From NCBI GenBank assembly GCA_001839685.1, contig MLAK01000660.1:87305-151304 (forward strand): a DNA stretch of 64,000 bases. Direction: 5' to 3'. Within the stretch, counting starts at the first letter, position 1. The number at the start of each line of letters is the position of its first letter. Under the pieces are notes generated by a model. That model was not told the origin of the DNA, did no database searches, and worked only from the letters and a program-made list of their open reading frames with translations. This document shows positions 10,129 to 20,476 of this stretch, in pieces. The translations under genes and the position numbers were made by a program. The stretch comes from Tritrichomonas foetus (Eukaryota > Parabasalia > Tritrichomonadida > Tritrichomonadidae).

Positions 10129-10554
10129 ATGATGCTTCACAACTATATTATTTCTCAACTACATTATAAACCTGCTAATGAAAAAAAGAAAATAAAGAGA
10201 GACAAATTTTTACCAGAGGAAGATCGTTTAATTATTATATTGTATACTAGTTATGGTCCTAATTGGGACAGAATATCCTTAGAATTTGGTGAAACAAGAT
10301 CAAAAAGACAGTTGAGAGAAAGATGGCAAAACTATCTAAATCCTTTAACTACACCATTTTATACTCCCGAAGATGACAGAAAACTCTTATCATTGTTTTC
10401 TCAATTAGGAAGTCAATGGGCAACAATAGCAAAAATAATGGGAGGGAAATCTGCAGTATCCGTCAGAAACAGGCATCGAATTCTGTTAAAAAAATTACGA
10501 ATCGAAGCTGATTTTTGCCTATTAAACTGTTTAGATGGTAATAAAAGAAATTAG
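10129..10554 (+). CDS. Two-repeat Myb DNA-binding protein
   Basis: A 141-residue protein that is little more than a tandem Myb/SANT domain. Repeat 1 spans about residues 26-72 with the spaced aromatics F27...W46...W66. Repeat 2 spans about 77-122, with F78 in place of the first Trp and W97 as the second. The third-helix motifs 'RSKRQLRERWQNYLNP' and 'SAVSVRNRHRILLKK' are typical DNA-contacting segments of R2R3 proteins. Trichomonads have expanded families of such small Mybs, several of which bind core-promoter or upstream elements in T. vaginalis. That makes it a plausible reader of the M3-like sites found elsewhere in this window, which is inference. Start chosen at the first of two adjacent ATGs; the frame is open 27 nt further but only to a TTG. 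Confidence 0.9.
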   Translation: MMLHNYIISQLHYKPANEKKKIKRDKFLPEEDRLIIILYTSYGPNWDRISLEFGETRSKRQLRERWQNYLNPLTTPFYTPEDDRKLLSLFSQLGSQWATIAKIMGGKSAVSVRNRHRILLKKLRIEADFCLLNCLDGNKRN

Positions 10555-11320
10555 AAGTAATTAAATTCATTAAAAACATATTTTATCTTAGTAAAAATTC
10601 ATATTTAAATGATTTCTTTCTTATTATATTTGTTGATATAAAACACTTTTCTTTCATTGATTATTATTTTAATGATTTAAATCTCGAAAGACAAACGTAT
10701 AACAGTTTTGATAGAAATAATGATATGATGTTTTTCCATACAATTAAATAATCATCATTTATTAAAGAAACCGATATATTTATATATATGTCATATTTTA
10801 ATAATGTTTGAATATGTATCCAATACTTGAAGATTGTAAGAATCGTGATTTCTAATAATTTTCACTTTGTTTTGTGGTTGGTCGAATAATGAGCAAATAT
10901 TTCAGGCATTAACATTAATGTGCAATTATTGGAATAATTGGAAAAATATAATCATGATCAATGAATCTAATTCAGGTGCATTATGTAACGAAATAGTTTA
11001 TTAATCTCAAAAATGCCTATTAAATGTAAATTAGGAAATATTTGTACAAATGTGGGTATATATGACAATACCTACATAATAGACCATAGAATATTGAAAT
11101 TTGATAAGGGAACGAATCTGTCATATTGAAATTAATTAAATAGTTCCTTTTGACAGATTTTTTGGAATTTTCTGGGAATTTTCCATCAGTCATGTCACAT
11201 GCAAATCAATAGATGGTTGCTTCTTTGGAAAAAGTGGATATCCTTTACAAATCAAAGAAATAATGACAATATTTCATAAAGAAAATAAATTATTCTATTG
11301 AAAAGTGTTCATATAATTGC
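10555..11320. other. AT-rich intergenic region
   Basis: 766 bp with no supported gene. The initiator-like TCATATAA at 11309-11316, with start A at 11311 and a 10-nt leader, probably belongs to the surface-protein gene that follows. Confidence 0.5.
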
Positions 11321-13180
11321 ATGCTTTGGCTATTGCCAATTGTCACACTCAGCTTTACCAAACGAAAATTAACTGAAGTCATTTCAGATTCTTATACGAA
11401 ATATTTCGTTTGCATTGGTAATCCAAAAGAACTCCCATCAAAATGTGACCAAATCGCAAATGCAACCTATTCAACATGGAATGAAGCAGTAGCAAATACC
11501 AAATCACTTGATGAATACATGATTTTTTACATTTTTTATAAAGATGCAGATGTAACCTCCACAGTATCTTTTAATGGAAAAAATCAATTCTTGGCTTTTG
11601 ATACTATTGCAGATAACAATGGAAAGTTTGCCAAAATCTATGGAAATCTAGAAATAACAAAAGTAGACCAACAAGTTTATATATTTGGTGAAGAAAATGT
11701 TGACGGTTTTTCAGGCGATTTAAATCTTAGACTTCATTGTTCTGGAATGAATATTACAACAATTTCAGAAGATATCCCTGGAGTACCTCTATTTTTATCA
11801 TCTCCAATAAAATCACTGCATATAGATTACGCATATGCCTAAAACTATGCACCAGTACTTGTGACACCATTACTTCCATTAAACTTCCCAAAAATCGAAT
11901 ATACTGCACAATCTGGTAACTTCGAAAAAGATTATGTACGAAATAATATAAATGATACATACTATATATACATACCTGCAAAACAAGATAAAAATTTACA
12001 TTTCTGTATATATAAATCTGAAGAATCTATAAAAGATTCACCAAATAGCGATTGCAGTCATAGCATAAATACAACTTGGATGAAAGCTGTTGAATATATC
12101 AAGAATGAAAAAGATGTTTATTACATTGAATTCGTTTTCGTTGACTCTATTGATATTTCTGGGAAATACAATTTTGGTAGCTCTCATGTCTTCTTCTCCC
12201 ATAGTAGAAAATCATATAACCCATCAATATATGGATCAATTGAGTTTGAAAATATTGATCCATATATTCTCTTTGGCTATAGCGAATTCATTCAAGAATT
12301 AGATGTTATTATTCATCTTTCGGGTGCTAACATTACAAAGGAAGAATTTACAATTCCTTCTATAATTGGATCACCAAGAAGTGTGGAAATATTTTATAAA
12401 AATGATGTAACAAAATATGATATTGTTCCTGCATATGGAACTTTGGATGGAAATCGTCCAAGTGTCATTGTTCATTCACCAAATAATTGTGTTAATATTG
12501 GAAAAGAATCATTTGATTACATCTTACAAGACGAAAGTGACTTACTCAGATTATATTTTTATAAAGTTGATAAAAATGTAACAGAAGCAAATTATTGCAT
12601 TGGATCAAAGAAAAAAGCACCAGCATTTTGCAAAGATATGACAGTAACTAACTGGGAAACTTTTTCAAAATTGGTTAATGAGAAAGAAGGTGATATTCTT
12701 CATTTATATATCTTTGATCATGTTTCTATTTATGATACTATTGATGGAAAATTCAATTCAATTATTTTAGAAAGTATCGATAATGGAGTGATATCTGGAC
12801 AATTGAGAATTTCCAAAAAAGATACATTTGTTCAATGTAAATTGAATAACAATTCAAGAAGTGATTTCTTAGCATCACTTAATCTCATCTTAAGTGTTTC
12901 TGGCCAATCAGTTTCTGCTAACACCAAATATGGAAGTCCTCTTTTAACTGAAGTTGAAATTCATTCTGTTGATTTCCATTTCGATAGCGTTGATTTAATT
13001 AAAGAAAACTATAAAACTTTCACAACCATTCAAAAGGGAGCTGTTCTTTATCCATTAGTTTCAACTTATAATAAATTCACAGAATCATTTTTATTAAACT
13101 TATTAGAAGAAAAAGATGAAAATAAGGCAAAAACTTATTCATTTGCTTTGCCAAAAACAGAAAAGAAGAAATCATATATA

Positions 13181-13218
13181 CAGTCAAACTACCTTATTTT
13201 CACCTCGTTTGTCAGATT
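13181..13218 (+). repeat. Left terminal inverted repeat of the transposon
   Basis: Pairs with 15968-16005 in inverted orientation over 38 bp; the only mismatch is at position 11 (A versus T). It starts directly after the target TA. Confidence 0.92.
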
Positions 13219-13964
13219 TCATTCAAATTTTTGTGAGAAAAACGTTTATTAAAACTTTTTCTAACTTTTTTTCATTCAAAATTTGTGCTTTTAGACTCAT
13301 AGAGTCTTCAAGAAATATTATAAAGTAAAAATTTACATTTGTTTATCGAATTGAATCTTTATGACAACCAATAAAACAATAATTAATTTTTGGAAAAATT
13401 ACATCATTATTTAATGAGGGGTTTCCCAATCAATGATTGAAAATAATTAACATCGACTTTAACATCATAACAACCATCATGCTGAGCAAATAAATATTAA
13501 TATGAAATTCACAAATGTGATGTTTTAACCTGAAAATGTCATTTCTTAATTCATTACAACTTTTCTCGCCTTGCTTATTCGAGTATGAAAATAAGCAAAA
13601 TTTATTGAATACCGTTTGAAGTTTTTCAAGACATAAAAAAAATCAAAAAAATAATTTTCGAAATTTTATGTGATTTTGAAAATTTCAAAAAAGACTTCAA
13701 TTTTTATATTATAATAACAATTCATGATACTAAATATTAATTTATTGTTGATTTATTATAAATCTCATCAGATAGGAAAAAACGTAAATATGACTCTTGA
13801 ATACAAATTATTAAACGTTCATCATTATCCACAAAATTGAAAGAAATTAATTAGATATTTTTAGTCAATAAACTTTTTGAATGCAATTTCTATTCAAATA
13901 AGATTTTGACTGTATTCAATTTTATTTTAAAAGTTGGAGTCTTTTGATTTTTTTTTTTTTTTTT

Positions 13965-14627
13965 NNNNNNNNNNNNNNNNNNNNNNNNNNNNNNNNNNNN
14001 NNNNNNNNNNNNNNNNNNNNNNNNNNNNNNNNNNNNNNNNNNNNNNNNNNNNNNNNNNNNNNNNNNNNNNNNNNNNNNNNNNNNNNNNNNNNNNNNNNNN
14101 NNNNNNNNNNNNNNNNNNNNNNNNNNNNNNNNNNNNNNNNNNNNNNNNNNNNNNNNNNNNNNNNNNNNNNNNNNNNNNNNNNNNNNNNNNNNNNNNNNNN
14201 NNNNNNNNNNNNNNNNNNNNNNNNNNNNNNNNNNNNNNNNNNNNNNNNNNNNNNNNNNNNNNNNNNNNNNNNNNNNNNNNNNNNNNNNNNNNNNNNNNNN
14301 NNNNNNNNNNNNNNNNNNNNNNNNNNNNNNNNNNNNNNNNNNNNNNNNNNNNNNNNNNNNNNNNNNNNNNNNNNNNNNNNNNNNNNNNNNNNNNNNNNNN
14401 NNNNNNNNNNNNNNNNNNNNNNNNNNNNNNNNNNNNNNNNNNNNNNNNNNNNNNNNNNNNNNNNNNNNNNNNNNNNNNNNNNNNNNNNNNNNNNNNNNNN
14501 NNNNNNNNNNNNNNNNNNNNNNNNNNNNNNNNNNNNNNNNNNNNNNNNNNNNNNNNNNNNNNNNNNNNNNNNNNNNNNNNNNNNNNNNNNNNNNNNNNNN
14601 NNNNNNNNNNNNNNNNNNNNNNNNNNN
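13965..14627. other. Assembly gap (663 N) inside the transposon
   Basis: Run of undetermined bases directly after an 18-base poly-T tract (13947-13964). It removes the part of the transposase that should hold the second Asp and the third acidic residue of the DDE triad. Any reading frame drawn across it is not evidence. Confidence 0.99.
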
Positions 14628-15884
14628 TTCTGAATCAATAATCCCTATGCTTGTGAAACTTTGTTTTTGTGTTGGAATATTGACAGAATGTGATTTTCCT
14701 TTAATTGAAAGCATACGAAATGGTTCATTAACATAGTTTACACAAGTTTCATCTATATTGATAATTTTATTGGTTGGAAATTGATGGAAAGCTTCAACTA
14801 AACTAATAACATAGTTCTGCGAATAAATTTCATCAATAATTCCTTCTTTACTTGTTTTAGTCTTGGTGAAACAGAAATTGTATCTTTGTAAAAAGCTATG
14901 AATCCATTTATAAGAACCATGAAATCGGATTTCAATGAGTGAATCAACTTCCTGATCACTCATTGAATCTATCAAATCTTTTAATTGCTTTTTTTCTTCT
15001 TCTGTTGTCAAATTCAATGATTTAATTTTCTCAAGATACAATCGATCTCTTTCTGTTTTTAAAAAGTGGGTCATTGCTATGTCTTTGATATCGTCGATAT
15101 CTAAACAACAATCCATTTTTTCCACAATACTTTTGAAGATCTGTTGTTCATCTGCATTTGAAAATATTCGATGTCTTCCTCCCTTTTTATTAATCAAAAA
15201 ACTGGCTATCGTTTTTTTCTTCGACAAAATTTGGTAGCGCCATGATTTTAATGTATTAATGTTAATGAGAGTTTCATTACTAATCTTTTGAAGTTCCCCA
15301 TACTCCAATTTTTCTTTAGACGAAAGTTTTTGCAAAATCTTTTTGCCTTCCAAAAAGTTAAAATTTAGTGTTGATTTGATAAAATTATTTTTTTTTAGGT
15401 TTAGTGTATATTTTTTTGGTTTATTTTTGACATTAAATGGAATGTTTAATACGGCAATTCTATTAATTGGCTTCTTTACTTCACTGATTAGGTTTATATT
15501 CAAATTAATATTTTCATTAGAATTATTAATCGATACGTCATTAAAATTATTAATATGTTTGTCAATAGATTCGTGGTTAGATTTATTAATAGAGTTGTCA
15601 ACAGAGTTGTCAGCAGAATTGTCAACAGAATTGTCAAAATTATCTGTGATATTTCTTACTTCTGGAAGTATTAGTTTGGCTTGTCGCGTATTAGCCTTAG
15701 TAAATTGTGATGCAACAGTTTGGCAAGCAACATCATTCGTTGGGTTTGATAATAATTTACGAAAATTATTGATGCGTTTTCGTCGAGGTTTGGATGGACA
15801 TTGTGGGTTAAAGTATGGTATGATATTATTTTTTTCTGGTTGAACTAATTCGGTGAATGAGAAAAGTCGACTAAGAAAACTCAT
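14628..15884 (-). CDS. DDE transposase, N-terminal 419 residues visible
   Basis: Starts at ATG 15884. Residues about 60-125 are low-complexity (repeated Asn-Ser/Asp-Asn), followed by a helix-turn-helix region around 'ISNETLININTLKSWRYQIL' and 'KKGGRHRIFSNADEQQIFKS', typical of CENP-B/Tc5 DNA-binding domains. Then comes 'RFHGSYKWIHSFLQRYNFCF', and the DDE core opens with 'KIINIDETCVNYV', where Asp378 is the expected first catalytic Asp. The sequence runs into the N gap just after 'SFTSIGIIDSE'. No stop is seen in the visible part, so the copy may have been intact. On the other side of the gap a Lys-rich frame ends at 13890, but its link to this protein cannot be shown. Confidence 0.85.
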
Positions 15885-15967
15885 TTATGATAGAAATTTT
15901 TTATGACCATAAATTTTCAATGATGGGCAAAATTTGACCTTTAATAATGTCAGATTTGACATATACG

Positions 15968-16005
15968 AATCTGACAAACGAGGTGAAAATAAGGAAGTTT
16001 GACTG
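15968..16005 (-). repeat. Right terminal inverted repeat of the transposon
   Basis: Inverted partner of 13181-13218. Just inside it, 15948-15974 holds a smaller inverted pair (GTCAGATT ... AATCTGAC) that may be a subterminal transposase site. Confidence 0.9.
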
Positions 16006-16139
16006 TACTTCCAATAGTTTTATCTGCAATTGGTGTTGTTGTTCTATTGGTGATAATTATTGTCATTGTTGTAATAGTTCGTTCAAGAAGCTATAAAAGA
16101 ATAGAAACAACATCAACTGCCCAACTCTTCCCTAACTAA

Positions 16140-16791
16140 ATAAAGCAATTTATATTAATTTAGATATTCTTATTAAGGATAATATTTTCCATCTTTTTTT
16201 TCCATTTTGAGAAATTTGCTTAAAAATCATTTGGTCAAATGACTTGGATTACTTTTGTTAAGTATTTCTTCATGATGTCAAGTTTAGTTTGTCAGGATAG
16301 ACTCTATCCAATAGAGACGAGAGATAAAACATGTTGTCAAATAATTGTTGAGAGATTAAAGAAAAATGCCAGTTATTATATAAAACTATATAGTTGCTTG
16401 TTAGAATACTTTCAGTTTTTTTGAAATTAGTGAGATCAAATCAGATTGGTCGTTGGGGGTTTATACTTTACTGGATTATCAAAGATTATTAAAATAAAGG
16501 TCAAAATATTGAATAATTTCATCCATTATAATTAAAAAATAACTCATATTGATGTGGATATTTCTATTTTCTAAGTCACTTCAATTGAAAAGAATTTGTC
16601 GAATAAAATGACAAGGATGATGTAACATTGATAAAGATCTTTTGAATAGATTGATCGAATTTTCAATGATATCGTCATTTCATTCAATATAGAAGGTGAA
16701 TTTAAAATGAAAAGATGGAAAAAAATGTTCACAAATTTCGAAGAAAAGTATTCAATTTCCTATAAATCAAATATAATAATTTAAAAAATTG
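16140..16791. other. Intergenic region before the flippase gene
   Basis: 652 bp, AT-rich. A 61-codon frame at 16239-16424 is Phe/Tyr/Ile/Lys-rich with no recognisable feature and is probably not a gene. Initiator-like TTCAATTT lies about 40 nt before the flippase ATG. Confidence 0.5.
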
Positions 16792-19700
16792 ATGTCTGGC
16801 GCTGAAGAGAAAGGACGGTCGGTGGTAATACACATGACACGTAATGCAAAGGGCAAAAAGCTTTTTATGGATAACGGAATTTCGACAACAAAATACAACG
16901 TTTTGACATTTTTACCAAAAAATCTATTTGAACAATTCAGCCGAATCGCCAACTTTTATTTCCTCGTCACTGCATGCCTTATGTTTTTCCCGTGGTCTCC
17001 ATTAGAAAGTACGACAGCATTACTTCCTTTGGCAATCGTGGTATTAATTTCTATGGTTCGTGAAGGTATTGAAGACTTTATGCGCTACCTAAGTGACAGA
17101 AAAGTAAATGCAACAAAAGTTGATCATTTAGACGGAAATACGTTTAAAGATATTGAATGGAGAAAAGTTCTTGTTGGTGATGTTTTATTAATCAAGAAAA
17201 ATGAACAAATACCAGCAGATGTTGTACTTTTAAATACAAGTGAACCGGAAGGTATTGCTTATGTAGACACTTGTAATTTAGATGGAGAAACAAACTTGAA
17301 AGTGAGGCAAGCCCTTCCACAAACAAAATCAGTTGTTGATGCTGTTACAGCAGCACAATTTCAATCAACAATTGTCTGCGATTCACCTAATAACTTCCTC
17401 TATACATTCAATGGATATATGACAATTGTTGAAAAAAATTGTTCGTTAACAAATGATCAAGTTATTCTTCGTGGCTGTGTTTTAAGAAATACTGCTTGGG
17501 CAATTGGTGTTGTTGTTTATACTGGATTAGAAACAAAATTAATGATGAATTCAAGTGCAGCAAGATCAAAAAGATCATCACTTGAACGTGGACTTAATTT
17601 GAAATTAATTTCGGTTTTCGCATTCATGATAGTGTTAGGCATAATAAGTGCTTCAATTGGTGTCGCAAGAGAAAAAGATTTAGTCAACACAGGTAAATCT
17701 TGGTATTTGTATCAAGGAAAAACTCGAAGTGCTGCTTCAGCATTTTTCATTTTAATGTTTTCTTATATTTTGCTTATGAATGCAATGATTCCAATTTCGC
17801 TGTATGTTACACTTGAAGTTGTAAGAGTTTTTCAAGCACTTTTCATTGCTTGGGATAAAGGTATGTATCATATAGAAACAAAAACATCAGCATCAGCAAG
17901 AACATCAAATTTGTCAGAAGATCTTGGTCAAATTGATTATGTATTTTCTGATAAAACAGGTACACTCACACGAAATGTTATGGAGTTCATGAAATGTAGT
18001 ATTGGTGGTGAAAAATATGGTAAAGGAATTACTGAAGTTGCTTATGCTGCTGCTAAACGACGTGGAATTGCTTGTCAGCCACCTGATAATGTAGGGAAAG
18101 CATTCAAAGATGAAAGATTTATGCAATTATTAAAGAAAGATACACCTCCTATTGTAAGACACTTTATGTGGATGTTAAGTGTTTGTCATTCAGTTATCCC
18201 TGAAGAAGATTCCACAAAACCATATGGAATTGCATTTCAAGCATCTTCACCTGATGAAGGAGCTTTGGTTGGTGCTGCTGCTGATTTTGACTACATTTTC
18301 AAGCAAAGAGGTCCAGGTTATGTAGTTGTTGGTCATAAAGGAGAAGACGTTCGTATTGAAGTATTACAAACAATTGAATTCACATCTGATAGAAAGAGAT
18401 CATCAGTTATATTACGTTCACCAGATACTGGTGAAATTGTAATGTATACTAAAGGTGCAGATGACTGCATTATGGAAAGATTAGCTGAAGGCGCCGAATT
18501 TAGAGCAATAACAATGCAACATTTAAGAGACTTTGCTGCTGATGGTCTTAGAACATTATGCTGTGCATATAAAATTATTGATGAAGGATTTTATAATTCT
18601 TGGGCTGCCAGATTTAATGAAGCTAATTGTTTAATTGAAGGGCGTGAACAAGCTGTTGCTGAAATTGCTGATGAAATTGAAAGAGATCTTCACTTACTTG
18701 GTGCTACTGCAATTGAAGATAAACTCCAAATTGGCGTTCCTGATGCAATTGAAGCAATTCTTCAAGCTGGCATTAATGTTTGGATTATTACAGGAGATAA
18801 AAGAGAAACAGCAATTAATATTGGATTTGCTTGCTCACTTTTAGCATCTGATATGACTTTAATTGTTCTTGATTCAAGTGATCCAGCAGAAATCCAACGA
18901 ACAATCCATCAAGGACTTGGAAGACCAGGAAAACTTGCACTTATTGCAAGTGGAGCAGCTTTATATTATGCAATGGATGAAGATAATAAAGATACATTCT
19001 TTGCACTTACAGAAAGATGCCAATCAGTTATTTGTTGTCGTGTTTCACCACTTCAAAAAGCGAAGATTGTTGAACTTGTTAGGAAAAAGACAGGTAAATT
19101 AACTCTTGCTATTGGTGATGGAGCAAATGATGTTGGAATGATTCTCAAAGCTGATATTGGTGTTGGTATATCTGGTCAAGAAGGAAGACAAGCTGTTATG
19201 GCTTCTGATTATGCCTTTGGTCAATTCCGCTTCTTAAAGAGATTACTTGTATATCATGGAAGATTGAACTTGATGAGAAACGTTGAATTAATTAATTATT
19301 CATTCTATAAGAACATGGTTTATACCTTGAATCAATTCATATTTGGTTTCTTTTGTAACTTTAGTGCAATGACACTTTTCGATGGCTTTTTGTATTCAAT
19401 CTTTAATGTTGTATTTACATCATGCCCACCTGTTGTCTATGCTGGAATGGAACGTGATATTTCGGAAAGAAGATTAATGGCATTCCCTGAACTATACAAA
19501 TGGGATGGAAATCGAAAATGGATGATTTCTTATGGAAACTTTTGGTTATCACTTTCTATTGGAATTCTTCATTGTTTGATTTCTTTCTTAGTTCCTTATT
19601 TCGGAATGGCACCATACGTTGATGGAAATGGACAATCAATTGGTTATGGTGGTTTTGGAATTACTGTTTATGGATGTGTTGTCGCGATTGTTACAACAAG

Positions 19701-20217
19701 AATTGCAATGATGACTACTTATTGGACATGGATTGCCCACGTTTTTATTTGGGGATCTGCATGTTTGTATCCATTAGCAGTTCTTATTTTAGATTATTCT
19801 GGACTAGGTAAAGAAATTCAAGGATTATCAGTTCCAACTTTAGGTTCAATACAATTCTGGATTTCGATCATTGGATCTGTTGTTCTTGCAAATCTTCCTG
19901 TAATTGCATTTAAAACTGTCATGAATTCATTGAATTTGATGACAAACAAAGTTATGTTGATTGAAAGGACAAAGGTTAAAGCCAAAGAAGCCAGAAGACA
20001 ATTTGAACTTAAGAACATTGAAACAGAAGAACAACAAATCATTGGACGTTATGTAGATGAGAAAAATGAAACTGGTTATAACTTTGACCCGCCAGTCTCA
20101 ATGTATAGAATCCAAAGATTTGAACAGCCATCTGAAACGACGTATTATACAGCAGATGCCATTAGAGAGAGAATCAGACCAAGAATGGTATCAACATTTG
20201 GACTTGACCAACTTTAA
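16792..20217 (+). CDS. P4-type ATPase, phospholipid flippase
   Basis: A 1,141-residue P-type ATPase. The N-terminus has the P4 signature 'NVLTFLPKNLFEQFSRIANF'. The actuator domain shows DGETNLK (Asp164 region). Membrane segment 4 carries PISL, the P4-specific motif. The phosphorylation site is DKTGTLT with Asp387. The nucleotide domain has 'FQASSPDEGALVGAAADF'; hinge motifs are TGDK and GDGANDVGM (from Gly775). Ten membrane segments are expected and the last six are clear. P4-ATPases move phosphatidylserine, phosphatidylethanolamine or related lipids from the outer or lumenal leaflet to the cytosolic leaflet of Golgi, endosome or plasma membranes, often with a CDC50 partner not encoded here. 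Length and motifs are those of a complete enzyme. Start taken at the ATG immediately following an in-frame TTG. Confidence 0.97.
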   Translation: MSGAEEKGRSVVIHMTRNAKGKKLFMDNGISTTKYNVLTFLPKNLFEQFSRIANFYFLVTACLMFFPWSPLESTTALLPLAIVVLISMVREGIEDFMRYLSDRKVNATKVDHLDGNTFKDIEWRKVLVGDVLLIKKNEQIPADVVLLNTSEPEGIAYVDTCNLDGETNLKVRQALPQTKSVVDAVTAAQFQSTIVCDSPNNFLYTFNGYMTIVEKNCSLTNDQVILRGCVLRNTAWAIGVVVYTGLETKLMMNSSAARSKRSSLERGLNLKLISVFAFMIVLGIISASIGVAREKDLVNTGKSWYLYQGKTRSAASAFFILMFSYILLMNAMIPISLYVTLEVVRVFQALFIAWDKGMYHIETKTSASARTSNLSEDLGQIDYVFSDKTGTLTRNVMEFMKCSIGGEKYGKGITEVAYAAAKRRGIACQPPDNVGKAFKDERFMQLLKKDTPPIVRHFMWMLSVCHSVIPEEDSTKPYGIAFQASSPDEGALVGAAADFDYIFKQRGPGYVVVGHKGEDVRIEVLQTIEFTSDRKRSSVILRSPDTGEIVMYTKGADDCIMERLAEGAEFRAITMQHLRDFAADGLRTLCCAYKIIDEGFYNSWAARFNEANCLIEGREQAVAEIADEIERDLHLLGATAIEDKLQIGVPDAIEAILQAGINVWIITGDKRETAINIGFACSLLASDMTLIVLDSSDPAEIQRTIHQGLGRPGKLALIASGAALYYAMDEDNKDTFFALTERCQSVICCRVSPLQKAKIVELVRKKTGKLTLAIGDGANDVGMILKADIGVGISGQEGRQAVMASDYAFGQFRFLKRLLVYHGRLNLMRNVELINYSFYKNMVYTLNQFIFGFFCNFSAMTLFDGFLYSIFNVVFTSCPPVVYAGMERDISERRLMAFPELYKWDGNRKWMISYGNFWLSLSIGILHCLISFLVPYFGMAPYVDGNGQSIGYGGFGITVYGCVVAIVTTRIAMMTTYWTWIAHVFIWGSACLYPLAVLILDYSGLGKEIQGLSVPTLGSIQFWISIIGSVVLANLPVIAFKTVMNSLNLMTNKVMLIERTKVKAKEARRQFELKNIETEEQQIIGRYVDEKNETGYNFDPPVSMYRIQRFEQPSETTYYTADAIRERIRPRMVSTFGLDQL

Positions 20218-20476
20218 AATCTATCACTTTCTTATTTAATATACTGTCATTAAATGATTAATTCAATTATTTTGCTTATAAAATATTTATTTGCATAACA
20301 ATCAAGTTATTGCTGAGTTTAGTGAGCAGAATTTGTTTCATTTAGGTTATGTGATTTAGTAAGACCATTTATTCATTGAATATCATTCTGAGCTTATTCA
20401 ATTTTATTAGATAAACGTAAGTAACGATCAATTTGCTCAAAATTTGTAAAGTATTGAAAAGTAATACGTTTATTAA

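Larger units (their letters stand above)
13181..16005 (-). mobile_element. Tc1/mariner-superfamily, pogo-like DNA transposon with TA target duplication
   Basis: The element begins CAGTCAAACTACC and ends in the inverted form GGAAGTTTGACTG. Flanking dinucleotides are TA on both sides (13179-13180 and 16006-16007). The terminal inverted repeats are 38 bp with one mismatch. It encodes a DDE transposase on the minus strand, so it is oriented opposite to the host gene. CAG ends, TA duplication and a CENP-B/Tc5-type transposase point to the pogo/Tigger side of the superfamily. Length is 2,825 bp including a 663-base gap, so the true length is not certain. Confidence 0.9.
11321..16139 (+). pseudogene. 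Single-pass surface protein gene, broken by a stop codon and a transposon
   Basis: The frame starts at ATG 11321 with a short hydrophobic signal-like start (MLWLLPIVTLSF). It runs to TAA at 11840, continues in the same frame to 13180, and resumes after the transposon at 16008 with a strong transmembrane helix (run of V/I/L/G), a basic stop-transfer (RSRSYKR) and a short tail ending at TAA 16137-16139. Removing the element and one TA restores the frame exactly. The ectodomain is built of three divergent modules of about 150-170 residues, each beginning near a Cys-containing strand, then 'TWxxA/F', and ending in a beta-rich 'LxVSG/HLSG/LHCSG' segment. N-glycosylation sequons are frequent. I do not recognise the family. 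It is likely a non-functional copy: one nonsense codon plus the insertion. If anything were made downstream of the stop, it would be an ectodomain without anchor ending 24 codons inside the transposon. Confidence 0.8.

Noticed and set aside
11861..13252. Separate gene starting after the TAA at 11840
   Set aside because: Same frame as the upstream part, starts only at GTG, and continues its repeat structure; one broken gene.
13890..14641. Open frames across the N gap in several frames
   Set aside because: They exist only because undetermined bases have no stops; only 14628-15884 is real sequence evidence.
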